From Circinella umbellata (Eukaryota > Mucoromycota > Mucoromycetes > Mucorales > Lichtheimiaceae), in assembly GCA_025093555.1 (NCBI GenBank), contig JAIWNF010000003.1, positions 124,001-188,000 on the forward strand: DNA of 64,000 bases. Reading direction: 5' to 3'. Under the pieces are notes generated by a model. That model had not been told where the DNA came from, made no database searches, and saw nothing but the letters and a program-made list of their open reading frames with translations. This document shows positions 13,302-25,049 of this stretch, piece after piece. Every line of letters starts with the position of its first letter. The stretch's first letter is position 1. The position numbers and the translations under genes were made by a program.

Positions 13302-13982
13302 CACCACGGCTAAAAATTGCATGCAATTACCTAATTCTCCATGAATATGAATTTATAGGTTATGAAATGCCATGCTTCTCTATGAATATGCATGAAAGAA
13401 GACAATTATTCATCTTCATAAAAATAAATCCATGAATCTCTATTACAAAAATTAATGAATCTGAGTGACAATGTATGACTCTGAATGATATATGAATTTG
13501 CATAAAACTGAACAAATATCTATGAAAAAATACCTATGAATATGAATGAAAATGCATGCTTTGTGAATATGAGTGATAATCTATGAAATTGCATACTTAT
13601 ACTTCGTGAACCCATGACCGTTTGACGAGAAGTAGTATTCCCACGCACTTCTTTTACTACTTTTCTCATTATCTCACATAGTTAATGACCCACAAAAAGA
13701 AAATTTTATTATTCAAAGTGCCTATCATAATATAGTAGAAGTGGTCTCAACCATGTTATATCTGCAGTATAATGTATATGCTCATAAAGTAAAATATATA
13801 TCATTTAGAAACTAGGAATGAATCTGCTTATAAATAGGTAATGGATATGAGTGAATATCTATGACTTTGCATAGATCTATGTATCTCCATGAACTGACAC
13901 ATTTCATAGAATTTCATGTCAATAGTGATCATACAGATTCATGGAAATCCATTCATTTCTATTACTCATTTTAGCCGTGGTG
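13302..13982 (+). mobile_element. Non-autonomous TIR element (MITE-like), copy 1
   Basis: About 681 bp bounded by the perfect 14-bp terminal inverted repeat CACCACGGCTAAAA ... TTTTAGCCGTGGTG. It is flanked on both sides by AGA, a 3-bp target-site duplication. The body is AT-rich, has no ORF of note and is dense in ATGAATATGAA-like words. A second copy at 14089-14797 is nearly the same sequence in reverse complement. CAC termini plus 3-bp duplications fit CACTA/CMC-type or possibly PIF/Harbinger-type DNA transposons; no transposase is present, so it would have to be mobilised in trans. The superfamily is an inference. Confidence 0.8.
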
Positions 13983-14088
13983 AGAGGTGCTGTACTTTTT
14001 TTAGTAAAAGAAAATATGTGCCAAAAGCAATAGAGAACTAATGGTTTTTTAGGTTGAGGGTTTATTTAACGTAGTGCAATATAACATA

Positions 14089-14797
14089 CACCACGGCTAA
14101 AATGAGTAGTAGAAATGAATGGATTTCCATGAATCTGCATAATCACTATTGACATGAATTTCTATGAAATGTGTCAGTTCATGGAGATCCATAGATCTAT
14201 GCAAAATCATAGATATTCAGTCATATCCATTACCTATTTATAAGCAGATTCATGTAGATTCATTGATGCTTTATAGCCTAGTTTCTAAATATGATATATT
14301 TTACTTTATAAGTATATACATTATACTGTGGATATAACATGGTTGAGACCACTTCTACTATATTATGATAGACACTTTGAACAATAAAATTTTCTTTTTG
14401 TGGGTCATTAACTATGTGAGATAATGAGAAAAGTAGTAAAAGAAGTGCGTGGGAATACTACTTCTCGTCAAACGATCATGGGTTCACAAAGTATAAGTAT
14501 GTGGTTTCACAGATTATCATTCATATTTACAAAGCATGCATTTTCATTCATATTCATAGGTATTTTTTCATAGATATTTGTTCAGTTTTATGCAAATTCA
14601 TATATCATTCAGAGTCATACATTGTCACTCAGATTCATTAATTTTTGTAATAGAGATTCATGGATTTATTTCCATGAAAAAGAATAAGAATGGTTGTCTT
14701 TTTTCATACATATTCATAGAGAAGCATGGCATTTCATAGCCTATAAATTCATATTCATAGAGAATTAGGTAATTGCATGTAATTTTTAGCCGTGGTG
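14089..14797 (-). mobile_element. Non-autonomous TIR element (MITE-like), copy 2, inverted
   Basis: About 709 bp with the same 14-bp terminal inverted repeat, flanked on both sides by ATA (3-bp target-site duplication). It aligns as the reverse complement of copy 1 along its whole length, with scattered substitutions and small indels; for example a block around 14680-14700 differs from its mate near 13395-13420. Each copy has its own, different duplication (AGA versus ATA), so these are two separate insertions 106 bp apart and not one composite element. The short open frame at 14658-14900 runs out of the element and is not taken as a gene. Confidence 0.8.
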
Positions 14798-17572
14798 ATA
14801 TGTCAACTATTTTTATTTTTATTTTTATTGTTTTCGCTATGGTCACAAGGATATAGAATGCCAAAGTAATGATAAAAAAGTTAATATTAAAATGAATCAA
14901 TAATAGACTAGAATGTTATTGATATTTGTTGAACGTTTTTCAACTAAAATTCATATTAATCTACCGAGTTACATAATATGCCTTTTTTTTTATTACGGTA
15001 CCTTATTTGTGGATTCTAATTACTTCATTTTGATTTTTTTTTTTTTGCAAATTGTAATCAGGATTTACTATTGATGTAGCTTTGAAAACAAATTTTAGTC
15101 TACTATATGTATTATTCCCAGAAACTACCTAATCGATATATATCCATACAAAAACTGCGATTGATATCAGTTGTGTATATGTGTTTGTATATAGTGTTTA
15201 CATATCATCTTGGATAGCGCGATTGTGTAATGTTATTGTGTACGTATGCATGCTAAAGATATGAAGCAATGACAAATAAAATAGATGGCGAGCCATATTG
15301 TCAATGACTTATCAACTTGATGGGAGAGTCTGTGTTCTGTAAAATACGTGCTTAGAATCGTACTGTTTTGTGGGGCGCTTTTTATATCTCGTGTTAACTC
15401 AAAGAAGGCACCTCTCCAAACAAAAACATTTTTTTTCACCTGAATGTCTTCTATTTTTTTTGGCCAGTTTCAGCCAACTTTATAACTCCAGGCCGCTGCT
15501 GAACATAATTACAGTGATGCATTAGTCAAAGGCTTAAAATGTAGCCCTTTGTTATGCTACTATCAGTCCAGTCAGTTGCCCTTGACCAGTATGCGTCTTT
15601 TTTTCTCTTGAGCAGGATTAATAGCTACAAAAAATGTCAAAGGAGAGAGGGGAAGTAATAATAGTGGGTGCTGTATCATAATAGATGGCTATTGTTATTG
15701 CTAACGTTATTATTTATTCACGGTAATTAGCCAAATCTACCAAATCAAGAATAATATTACTGTTTGAAGAAGTAATCTATACTAATTAGAATAACTCATT
15801 GTTTAGAATTGAGCGTATGTATTCTAACTATCTGCACCGATGATAAATGTTTTGCTTTCATAGTAACTTTACAGCTTTCATCGGACTCATTATTTATAGA
15901 AAATAGATATAGAAGTTCTTAACATATAAAAACAAGAAATAGTTTTTCGAGTGGATATTGTTTCTAATTAAATACTCAATGGAGAATAACTAAAAAAGGG
16001 TTGTTAGTAAACAAACCTGCAAATTACTACTACTGCTCCTACTATTATTTTTTTATTAAGGAAGCTGGTAGTGATGTAGAAATTTTTTGTTGGATGTATT
16101 ATCCACACATAAATAAATTTATATATTATTTTCTAGAGAATTTTCAGTGAAAACAAGAAAGTAAAAAAAATGTTCAATGTGATATAGTACTCTTACTTGA
16201 TTCAAACAGGCTCAGTTGTATTTACATATTATCGCATGGTATAAAAATATCTATGTAAGACTTTTTGTTTATTCGAAAGTGCTACTATAGCAATCGTGTA
16301 GGAAAATGCTAATCTCTATATCTATTTTTTTCCTGCTTCTTTCATTGATTAGATAAAGCATATTTTTCTAAACTTTTTCGTTCGGCTCAGTGATAAAGTT
16401 TACTATGGATGAATGATGGAACAAGAGGCTAAGATTTTTATATGAGAAAACGGTAAGAGGAGTGCCGATACTGTCGTTTAAAAATTACACCGTGTATTAT
16501 CAACCTGAATAATGGGTGTTAATATAATATAGAGAAATAGAAACTCTTTTTTTTATCCAATCCATTCCACAGTTCGGAGGAGTTACCCCAAATAGTAGTT
16601 CGTGTAACATGCAGAGTGTAACCAAAAATAAAACTAACTGCGTCTTTCAACAAACTGGACCCCCGTAACAGAAAATAACTTTTGATTGCAGCTAGGCGGT
16701 ACTGGCAAAACTACCGGAAGGCTAATCCATGCGGATAAATGTTATGAATGAATGAAACTTCGACGCTCCTTAGTATTATTCGATTTTCGATCACAAAAAG
16801 GGATATAAAACTGTCATGTGACACATAACGCATGCGCTTTGGCCCACGAAAATTCATGGTGTATTTACAAAATATTACTATTGAGAAAGAAATAATCTTG
16901 GAATAGTAAGTTTATGCATTGGACTTCCTATTGTTAGTAGCTGATAAAACATTAGTTATTTTACTGTTATTCTATGCCTGATAAAGGAATAAAGAATTTT
17001 TTTTTGCTTGTAGGGACCATCCACGTGGAATTTTTGCTCTCCCATTTTTTGACATGACTGTTTCACAGAAAAAAACAAAAACTTAATGCCAAATTTAGAT
17101 AAAAGTATAAATAATTGACTTTAAATATATATTACAAATGCCAAATACATTGTCTGGAATTTAAAATTATGATCGCTTTAGCATGGATACATTGAAGACC
17201 GTTGTATTCTACCATTAATAGTAAGTAAACGTAAGACTGAAGTTGATAATGCTCGAAAAAAATGGCAGATTCAATCTAAAATATGTATATAAAGTAATTT
17301 ACTAGCATAAAATATAAATTCAATAGTGGGGGGGGGGAATTGAGTAAATTATACAGATCACAAGTAATATATATATAAAGCAGAAAGTTCATGGTCGGCT
17401 AAATAGATATCACGAAAGCGGAGCCTGGGAAACCCTTTTCGGCTACCGAGGAAGACTCAGCTTAATGCTTTTATATAAAAATGATATAAAAGGGTGTCTT
17501 CTCTTTTTCTTTTACCAGAATCTTTCTTTATATTCCCGACTTAAAAAAACAAATACATTATATTTTATATAC
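14798..17572. other. Intergenic region and P450 gene upstream region
   Basis: About 2.8 kb without a recognisable gene. Features are T/A homopolymers, a G9 run near 17329-17337 and a GC-richer patch at 17413-17460 containing TTTCGGC (17437-17443), about 130 bp before the P450 start codon, which may be promoter sequence. A short minus-strand open frame at 15233-15439 has no domain signature. Confidence 0.4.
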
Positions 17573-20500
17573 ATGTCAGAAAACACTACAACCTCATTAA
17601 TCGTTGTCCTTGAAGGGTCAACTGATAATATTGAAACGAACGGCAAGATCATCGTTTTTGGTTCTGGTGCTAATTTAAACACTGTACGTGGACTCGCTGC
17701 TGAAAAACTTGCTATCGCTGGAACAATTCCCTTGGAAGACATTATCTTACGTACTCCCTCTGGCAGAATTCTTGAAGGTATTGACGATGTTCGGAACCAA
17801 CAGGTTGTATATGTTGGTTTACAAGAACATATCAAAGATGTCATTCCTGGTCCTCGCAAATATCCATTTGTTGGCAGTACGTGTTTTTTTATTACATTTG
17901 CAAAAAATAAATAAATGAGCGACAGTATGCTAGAGAAATGAAAAATCGAAGTAAACTAATGTATTTTGTAAATAATTGATGAATAGGTGTACGAGAAATA
18001 TTGCCAGATATGTAAGTATTATTGGTTTATGTATATCCCAGAGAAATATAAGATTGAATAATAATAAACTAATTACACGTACTGATATTAAATTTTTGTT
18101 ATTATAGGACAAAAGGGTGGATGAAAATGTTCCGTCTGTATGGCCCCTTAGTAAATATTAACTTCCTTGGTACCGAAGTCTATGGCACAAATGATCCGGC
18201 TATCGTAGAGCTTTTTGCTAAAGAATCAGAATATTTTACAAAAAAGATCGGATTGGGTTTGGACGAAATCAAAGCTTTTGGTGGATCTGGTCTGTTTACA
18301 ACAGATTCTGATGATGCTGAATGGAAACTCGCTCATAAACTTTTAATGCCTGCATTTTCTCCCAGAGCTATCAAGGTACGACATTAGTAGTATGAGTTGG
18401 ATGTGAAGAAACAAAAAGAGAAATATTTTTTTGTGGTGATAGTAGATAATAATCAATCGCTTGGATGTATTTATAGGCATATTTAGAGGATATGGGACAC
18501 ATTGCCATGGAAACAATTAAAACACTAGAAGAATACAATCCAGAAGAACCTGTTGAAATCTTGGACTGGACCACAAGACTTACTTTCGAAACCATTGGAC
18601 GCATTGGCTTCGGTTATAATTTTGGGTTGCTTGAATCGCGCGATACTCCTCTCCATCCATTTATTGAAGCTATGGCCTATTGTTTGGTTCATGCCGTCGA
18701 GCGGACCAAGCAAATGCAGTTTATCAAGAAACTTCCTCTCGAACAAAATAAAAAGTTTGACCGTTCGATCAAGCTCATGAATGATATTGTCGATCAAGTT
18801 ATCAAAGACCGCAAGGAAAGCCCTGAAGCCACTGATAAGAATAAGGATTTATTAGGATTTATGCTTAACGCTAGAGATGAGCATAACCTTAGTTTGACTG
18901 ATGAAAATATTCGTTATCAAGTTGTTACTTTCCTTATTGCTGGTCATGATGTATGTATATTGGATCGTGGGTAGAGAAGAGTGATTGTTTAGTATCAGAG
19001 TTAATTTCTATTATTTTTGGCTAATTATACGATTTGTTACATATGTAGACCACTGCAAATACCCTGGCTTGGTTAATCTATGAATTGACAAGGAACCCAG
19101 AGATTGAACAACAAATGTTGCAAGAAATAGCTAATGTCGGTATTACCCATGATAAAGTACCAACATATGAGCAAGTCAGCGAATTGAAATATATGCATCG
19201 TTGTTTGAAGGAAACTTTGCGCAAGCATCCCCCTCTCCGTGTAATTAGCAAATACTGTAAAAAAGATTGTATTGTTCCTGGTGGTTATCGCTTGAAGGAA
19301 GGTTCCCGTTGTTCTATTAATGTATACGGAATGCATCACAATCCAGAGGTCTATCCTGAACCCGAAAAGTTTGATCCTGAGCGATTCACACCCGAAGAAG
19401 AACAAAAGCGCTCTCGCTTTGCTTGGCTTCCATTTAGTACAGTAAGTTTTTCTTCTATTATGTTTAAAAATTTATTGATATATCATCATATAGCGCATAA
19501 AACATCAAATTCACACGTCGCAACCTTCTTTTAATATTAGGGTCCCCGTTCTTGTATTGGTATGGCTTTTGCATTACAAGAAGCTAAGGTCGTTATGGCT
19601 ATGTTCCTTCATCGCTTTAAATTTGTCTATGGTAAGAAAACTGATATATTTATTTAATAGATGATGACTTTTATTAACACTCTATGCTATTTTATTAAAA
19701 TTGATAGATGGCCCTGAAATTGAATTTGATCCAAATATGCCTACCACTAAACCGGACCATTTCTATGTCAACATTCAACCACGTACCGATTTCCCAGAAC
19801 CATCTGCTACACCATTAAAAACTACTATCGAACCATCCAAGTCTAACTACGGAGCAAAGCCTCCAAATCCAGAAAGCATGGTTCAACACATTGCATCACA
19901 GACACTTAGTGCAGAACTCCCATCTGTCACCTTTTTATTTGGTACGCAAACTGGGACTGCTCAAGATTATGCTTCTCAAATGGCGGCTCAAGCGCGCGCT
20001 TTTGGTTTTAAGAATGTTAAACTTTTGGACATGGATGATTGGGAAGTATTGAAAACCGGAAAATACGAAACCAAAAAGAATGATCCTCAAGATTTGGTTG
20101 TTATCATTACTGCGACCTACAATGGTCAACCACCCGATCACGCTGAAAAGTTTGACAAATTTATTACTGTCAAAGCAGATGAAGAAGGTCATCAAGAGTT
20201 ATTGCACAAGCTGAAGTATGCTGTATTTGGTGTTGGTAACAAGAATTGGCGTACATATCAAGCTTTCCCTAGAAAAGTTAGCAGCAGTTTTCTTGATTTC
20301 GGTGCTGAACAACTTTTCCTTACTGGTGAAGGAAATGCCGATAAGGACATTGATGCGGATTTCAACGAATGGTAATTCATTTTCTCTTTTTGGATATTAT
20401 ATATATAAAATAATCATTGATTTCTAACTATTATTTTTGTATTCCTGAATGATTTAGGTGTGCCCATTTCTGGATGACTGCATTGAGTCAATATGGTCTT

Positions 20501-21841
20501 ACAATCCCTGAAAATCAATCTATGGTTCCATCCGCCAGTGCCAGCGTTGAAAAAGAACCCGTCAAGGTTAACTTTATCAGCCCAACTGATGACTCCAAAT
20601 GGGAATTAGGACAATCTAACTGTAATGGTGAATACAACGCTCAACTACTGTTGAACAAGGAATTACAACAACCTGGATCTGGACGTAGCACTCGTCACAT
20701 TGAGCTTGATATTACATCATTGACTAGCTCATCCAACAATGGTCAATTATACGAAGCGGGTGACCATCTTGAGGTAATGCCAGAAAACGATCCTAAGACT
20801 GTTCAAGCCGTTGCTCTCAACTTTGGATGGGTGCTTGATTCCGTGTTTGAAGTAGATCCTGAATCTCTCAAAGATGTATCCCCTCGTTCTTTAGCTGCTT
20901 CCATCCGTGGTCCATGTACTGTTAAAAATGCATTGACGTATTATGCTGATTTGACATCGCCACCAAGTCGTACCATGCTCTCTATCTTCGCCGAACAGCT
21001 TAGCAAGACTTCTCCTGAAACAGCTGATGTGTTCCGTCAATTAATCATGCCTGACAGTGTTGATTATTCAGTATTTATCGAAAATAATCGTACTTTGTTA
21101 GAACTCCAAAAGAACTATCCTCAAGTAAATCAGCTTGAACTTGGTCAATTCTTGTCTGCTGTTGGTGTTATGCAACCACGTCGATATTCGATCGCATCGT
21201 CTCCTTTGTTACACCCCAATCGTGCTCATCTTACTGTTGGTGTTGTTCACGATGTTCTCAAGGATGGAAGAGAATTCTATGGTTTGACATCTTCTTATCT
21301 TGCTCGAGCACTTGGTAAGAATGTTCGCGCATCACTCAAGTCATCTAAAAGTTCATTTGGTCTTCCAAGTGACCCAAGTGTACCAATCATTATGATTGCA
21401 GCTGGTACCGGTCTTTCTCCATTCCGTGGTTTTATCCAAGAACGTGCTTACCAAAAACAAGAAGGCAAAGATGTTGGCAAGAGTGTGTTGTTCTTTGGTT
21501 GTCGTCGATATGACCAAGATTTTATCTATGCTGATGAACTGAATGGCTATGCTGACAGTGGTGTTCTTTCATCTTTGCATGTTGCATTCTCAAGACAAAA
21601 TGAGCCTATCAAGTATGTTCAACATCAATTGCTCGCTAATGCTACTGAAGTTTGGCAACTGGTCGAAGGATCCAATGCATCGATTTATGTTTGTGGTGCT
21701 GGTACAATGAGTCGTGATGTACGACGTACATTCACAAATATGGCTAAAAGCTTTGGTAAGGCTAGCACAGATGAAGAAGCAGACGCATATATTCAAAAAC
21801 TACTTGATGAAGGTCGTTATAATGAAGATGTCTGGGGTTAA
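17573..21841 (+). CDS. Self-sufficient cytochrome P450-reductase fusion (CYP505/BM3 type) with N-terminal beta-grasp-like domain
   Basis: Exons 17573-17876, 17987-18011, 18108-18375, 18477-18950, 19049-19441, 19541-19631, 19708-20371 and 20458-21841 give 1200 residues in frame. P450 part, about 90-560: PGPRKYPFVG, I-helix FLIAGHDTT (354-359), KETLR K-helix, and heme loop PFSTGPRSCIG with ligand Cys near 493. Reductase part: FMN site LFGTQTGTAQ near 592, then ELQQPGSGRSTRHIEL, FAD motif PRRYSIASSP, NADPH motif AAGTGLSPFRGFIQER, and C-terminal DVWG. CYP505 and BM3 proteins hydroxylate fatty acids using NADPH without a separate reductase; the substrate here is inferred. Residues 1-80 are an added domain (EKLAIAG, LRTPSGRILEGIDDVRNQQ) resembling a doublecortin/ubiquitin-like fold. 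There is no N-terminal membrane anchor, so it is probably soluble. The start at 17573 is the ATG opening that domain. Confidence 0.93.
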
Positions 21842-24028
21842 ATATGTTGGAATTTATTTTTTTCGCTTGTTCTTCATTTTGTTTATACGTACACTTCTTT
21901 TCCCTTTCCCTTTTAATTTTGTATTATTATTTCCTTCCAAAACCTTGTATAATATAGCCATCCTTATTTATTATTTGCATTGATAAATAGAATAAATATG
22001 TATATCACAGCATTTTGCATTAAATCTTGTTATAGAGAATATTTCCGGGTTCAGCATCACACAGAATTGTACCATTTAGGATATAAAAAATAGTAGAATC
22101 ACGAAACATTTGAGTTGAAAGAACATTTGAGTGCGGAAATTACCCTGTTGCCAAAGTGTTGCAAAAAAAAGTATTAGAGAAAGTTGTGCAAAAGTATCTC
22201 AAATAAAATCATCATGAACTATCAATAATATGTTTCTTGGGGTTGTTCTTGCTGTAGAATAATATTAAACAGCCTAATTTTTTTAAAGAAATAGACGTTA
22301 GGTAATCAACCGATTCTGCTGTTTTTTTTTATCCTTTGACAGTAGATAATCATCATTACAGAGTGCTGCACTCACCAGTGGTAAATCGAATACAAACAAT
22401 AAGAAAAATACAAAAGTAGTTGATATTGTTTCACTTTTTTCAAATACTAAATCTCAATTTCACGTATACTAAACTAATGTTGTCATATTATTTGTTCATT
22501 TGTTGGTGATGGTTTGATTATCTCTTGTATCTTTGAATCTGTTGTTATTTTATTAGGCTGTCCATAAAAAGTTTCTTATAGGCTTCTATCTTCAATTAAT
22601 TTTTCATATCACTACTGTGTTTAATATACCGTTTTGTTACTTTTGGCTAGCTTAACAAAAGAAATTAGATATCTTAAGGTTATTATCTATCATTTTATAG
22701 AAAATATCAGTTGGGACAAATGACGCTGTCGTCCAATTACTTACAATTATTACTGACTAGACATACTGGTCTCATTTTCTGTATTATACCTGTAAGTCAA
22801 TATAACGGTTATCCCGCCATTTTATGAAGCGATATTATGACCTGTTATGTTTTAGTATTCTTTTGTCTATAATATATGTTGAGAAAAAATAGATAAATAA
22901 AGAAATACTGATGAAGTTTTTCGCTGCTGATCAACAATAATAAGAATACGTAACATTAGATATCGCGCAATAAATATCAGAGTATGTCACCCAGAAGATG
23001 GCAGACGGAGACTTTGCCGAGTAAAATCTCCAAATAGTTAGATTTTTAATTCAAGAGCCAGTCCCTCTCGTATGGCACTTCATCCTGGATAGTTCAAATA
23101 TAAACTGGCATCCCTGTCCCCTCCTTTACTGACCAACCTTATGCGTTTTACACTCTTTTGTCACTATTTAATTTTAAAATTAGTTTATATATATATAAAA
23201 TGAGTTGTATTCAACTACCAACAGTGGTTTTAATAGTCCCATGGTACGATGAGCCATAGCGGGTATCACTTCTTTTTATACAGGGGAATTTAACTATTTT
23301 CGGATTTTACTTGGCCAACCTCCAGGCCTTTAAAGCCTTTATTTGAGTAAAATATTGGAGCCCTGAAGGTTCTTTCGAAGGTTGCAGCTACTAGTAATAT
23401 ATTTTTTTGCCATAAGGCGGAAAACTAAAAACAACAATAGCATTCGAAGTAATATTTGTTTTCGATTTATGTAAAAGAATCATTTCTAGGAACAATAAAT
23501 TAACATCATGAGAATAAAAAGTTTATAGAGGAAATGTGAAGATATTTAATAGTTTATAAAGAGAATATTTACGTGACATATAAAGGGTTACACGTGGAAA
23601 CTATAGCATTCATTGAATTTCAGTTTGTGGTAAAATCAAAAGATTGTTATTCAGAGTTCTAGACCGGAAAGTTCTCCGGAAATGCTTTTATATAAGGTAT
23701 TATGCATATATTGCATAAAAGAGTAAATTATAACACACAAACTAACTTTAATGAAATAAGAAAAAATATATCACCACTGGACGCGTCTTAGCACATCTTC
23801 AATCATTGTAGCCAATAGGGTTTTCACGGAAGACTCAAAAAGAAATATGCAGTAATTATGAAAACTTACCATTAAAGTTGATCTCAACACTATTACATAA
23901 ATATATTAGTCTGATTGCTTGTTGAAATAAAACTGTGAAATAATTTGGATGCAGTAACATTATTACGTAATACTTTATAAAGGAAATTCTCCTCAAGTTA
24001 GTTTTTACCCATTGTTAGCTATGGTATA
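21842..24028. other. Intergenic region downstream of the P450 gene
   Basis: About 2.2 kb of AT-rich sequence. No gene, splice-consistent ORF or recognisable repeat was found. It separates the P450-reductase gene from a decayed copy of that gene's last 115 codons. Confidence 0.4.
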
Positions 24029-24382
24029 TTGTTTTTGGTTGTCGTCGATACGACCACGATTTTAGCTATATTGATGGACTGAGTGGATAGTATTGTATGC
24101 GGACACTGGTGCGCATGTTGCATTCTCAAGACAAAAGGAACTTTACAGGTATGTTCAGCATCAACTACTTGGAAATACTACTGAAGTTTGGCGACTGGTC
24201 AAAGAATCCAATGGATCGTTTTATGTTTGTGGTACTGGTGAAATAAGCTGTAATACACGATGTACATTCACAATATGAGCAAGAGCTTTGATAAGACTAG
24301 CACAGACGAAGAAGCAGACGCACATATTTCAAAACTACTGATGAAGGTCGTTAATATGATAAAGATGTTTGAGGGTGGGTAA
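24029..24382 (+). pseudogene. Decayed 3' fragment of a P450-reductase gene
   Basis: This stretch aligns to the end of the neighbouring P450-reductase gene, about 21500-21841. Shared blocks include the NADPH-domain words GCRRYD, HVAFSRQ, YVQHQLLGNTTEVW and FYVCGTG, and the final EADAHI region. It is clearly dead: a stop follows LDGLSG (the TAG near 24088), there is a deletion in the GYADSGVLSSL region, another stop at the FTNMAK position, and a one-base loss in the LLDEGRY region. Only the last tenth of the gene is present and no P450 domain remains nearby. Same orientation as the intact gene, about 2.2 kb downstream; most likely the remnant of a tandem duplicate. Confidence 0.88.
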
Positions 24383-24832
24383 ACATACTTTTTTTTTCCT
24401 TCTTAGTATTCTTGTATATCAAAATAAGCCGATTATTGTCTTTATCTTCCAGAACTTCCAATTAAATGTTTATCAACTATTTACTCTTTAGTGTATATTT
24501 TGTAAAAGTTCAAAAAAAATACTTTACGTATAGTCCTCATGTTTCTTTGACTAATGATGTAATCTGTCATTTAAGCTACATATACAGGATGCCCTTTCTC
24601 AAATATATATATATATATTATCTAAAGTTCTATTGATTTTTCAACAACCAGTATAAGAATAACGAATATTCCGCCTTCTCTCTCCACATGCATACCACAT
24701 CTGAAGACCAGAAGTGGACAAAGAAAGTTTATATTCCTTCGTTGTTATTAGTATCATGACCTTATCTATTTATCTAAGTAAAAATAGGATTTTTTTTGTC
24801 AAAATCACGGGAAAAGCATTTCTAAGACAAGA

Positions 24833-24865
24833 ATATTATTTATTATTATTATTATTATTATTATT
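24833..24865. repeat. (ATT)n microsatellite
   Basis: Perfect TTA/ATT trinucleotide run in the region before the MFS transporter gene; expected to vary in length. Confidence 0.9.
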
Positions 24866-25049
24866 GATTTTGTATAAAAGTAAAGGTAATTGTGATATTT
24901 TTTGCGCTTAAATAAGAATTTTGTTATTGCGTCTCTTTGTTCCCCCCCCCTTTTTTTTTCTCTGCATTGCATAATTGCTTATATTTGTTATCTTTAGGTA
25001 TATAAACCCTTGAAAAAACACTGTCTCACGAAAATTAATTATTTTTATT

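Noticed and set aside
13302..14797. The inverted TIR pair as one composite transposon
   Set aside because: The outer flanks differ (AGA on the left, ATA on the right), while each element has its own matching duplication; two separate insertions explain the data better.
14658..14900. Minus-strand open frame over the edge of TIR copy 2
   Set aside because: It runs from unique flank into the element, is Ile/Lys-rich and has no domain; composition artefact.
17413..17460. GC-rich patch considered as a tRNA or other small RNA gene
   Set aside because: No cloverleaf arms, no B-box match and no pol III terminator at a suitable distance; read as promoter sequence.
17465..17572. Upstream in-frame ATG of the P450 gene as the true start
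   Set aside because: It would add a Tyr/Phe-rich leader unlike family members; the ATG at 17573 opens the folded N-terminal domain and follows AT-rich leader sequence. A membrane-anchor reading was considered, but the segment is interrupted by Lys/Arg.
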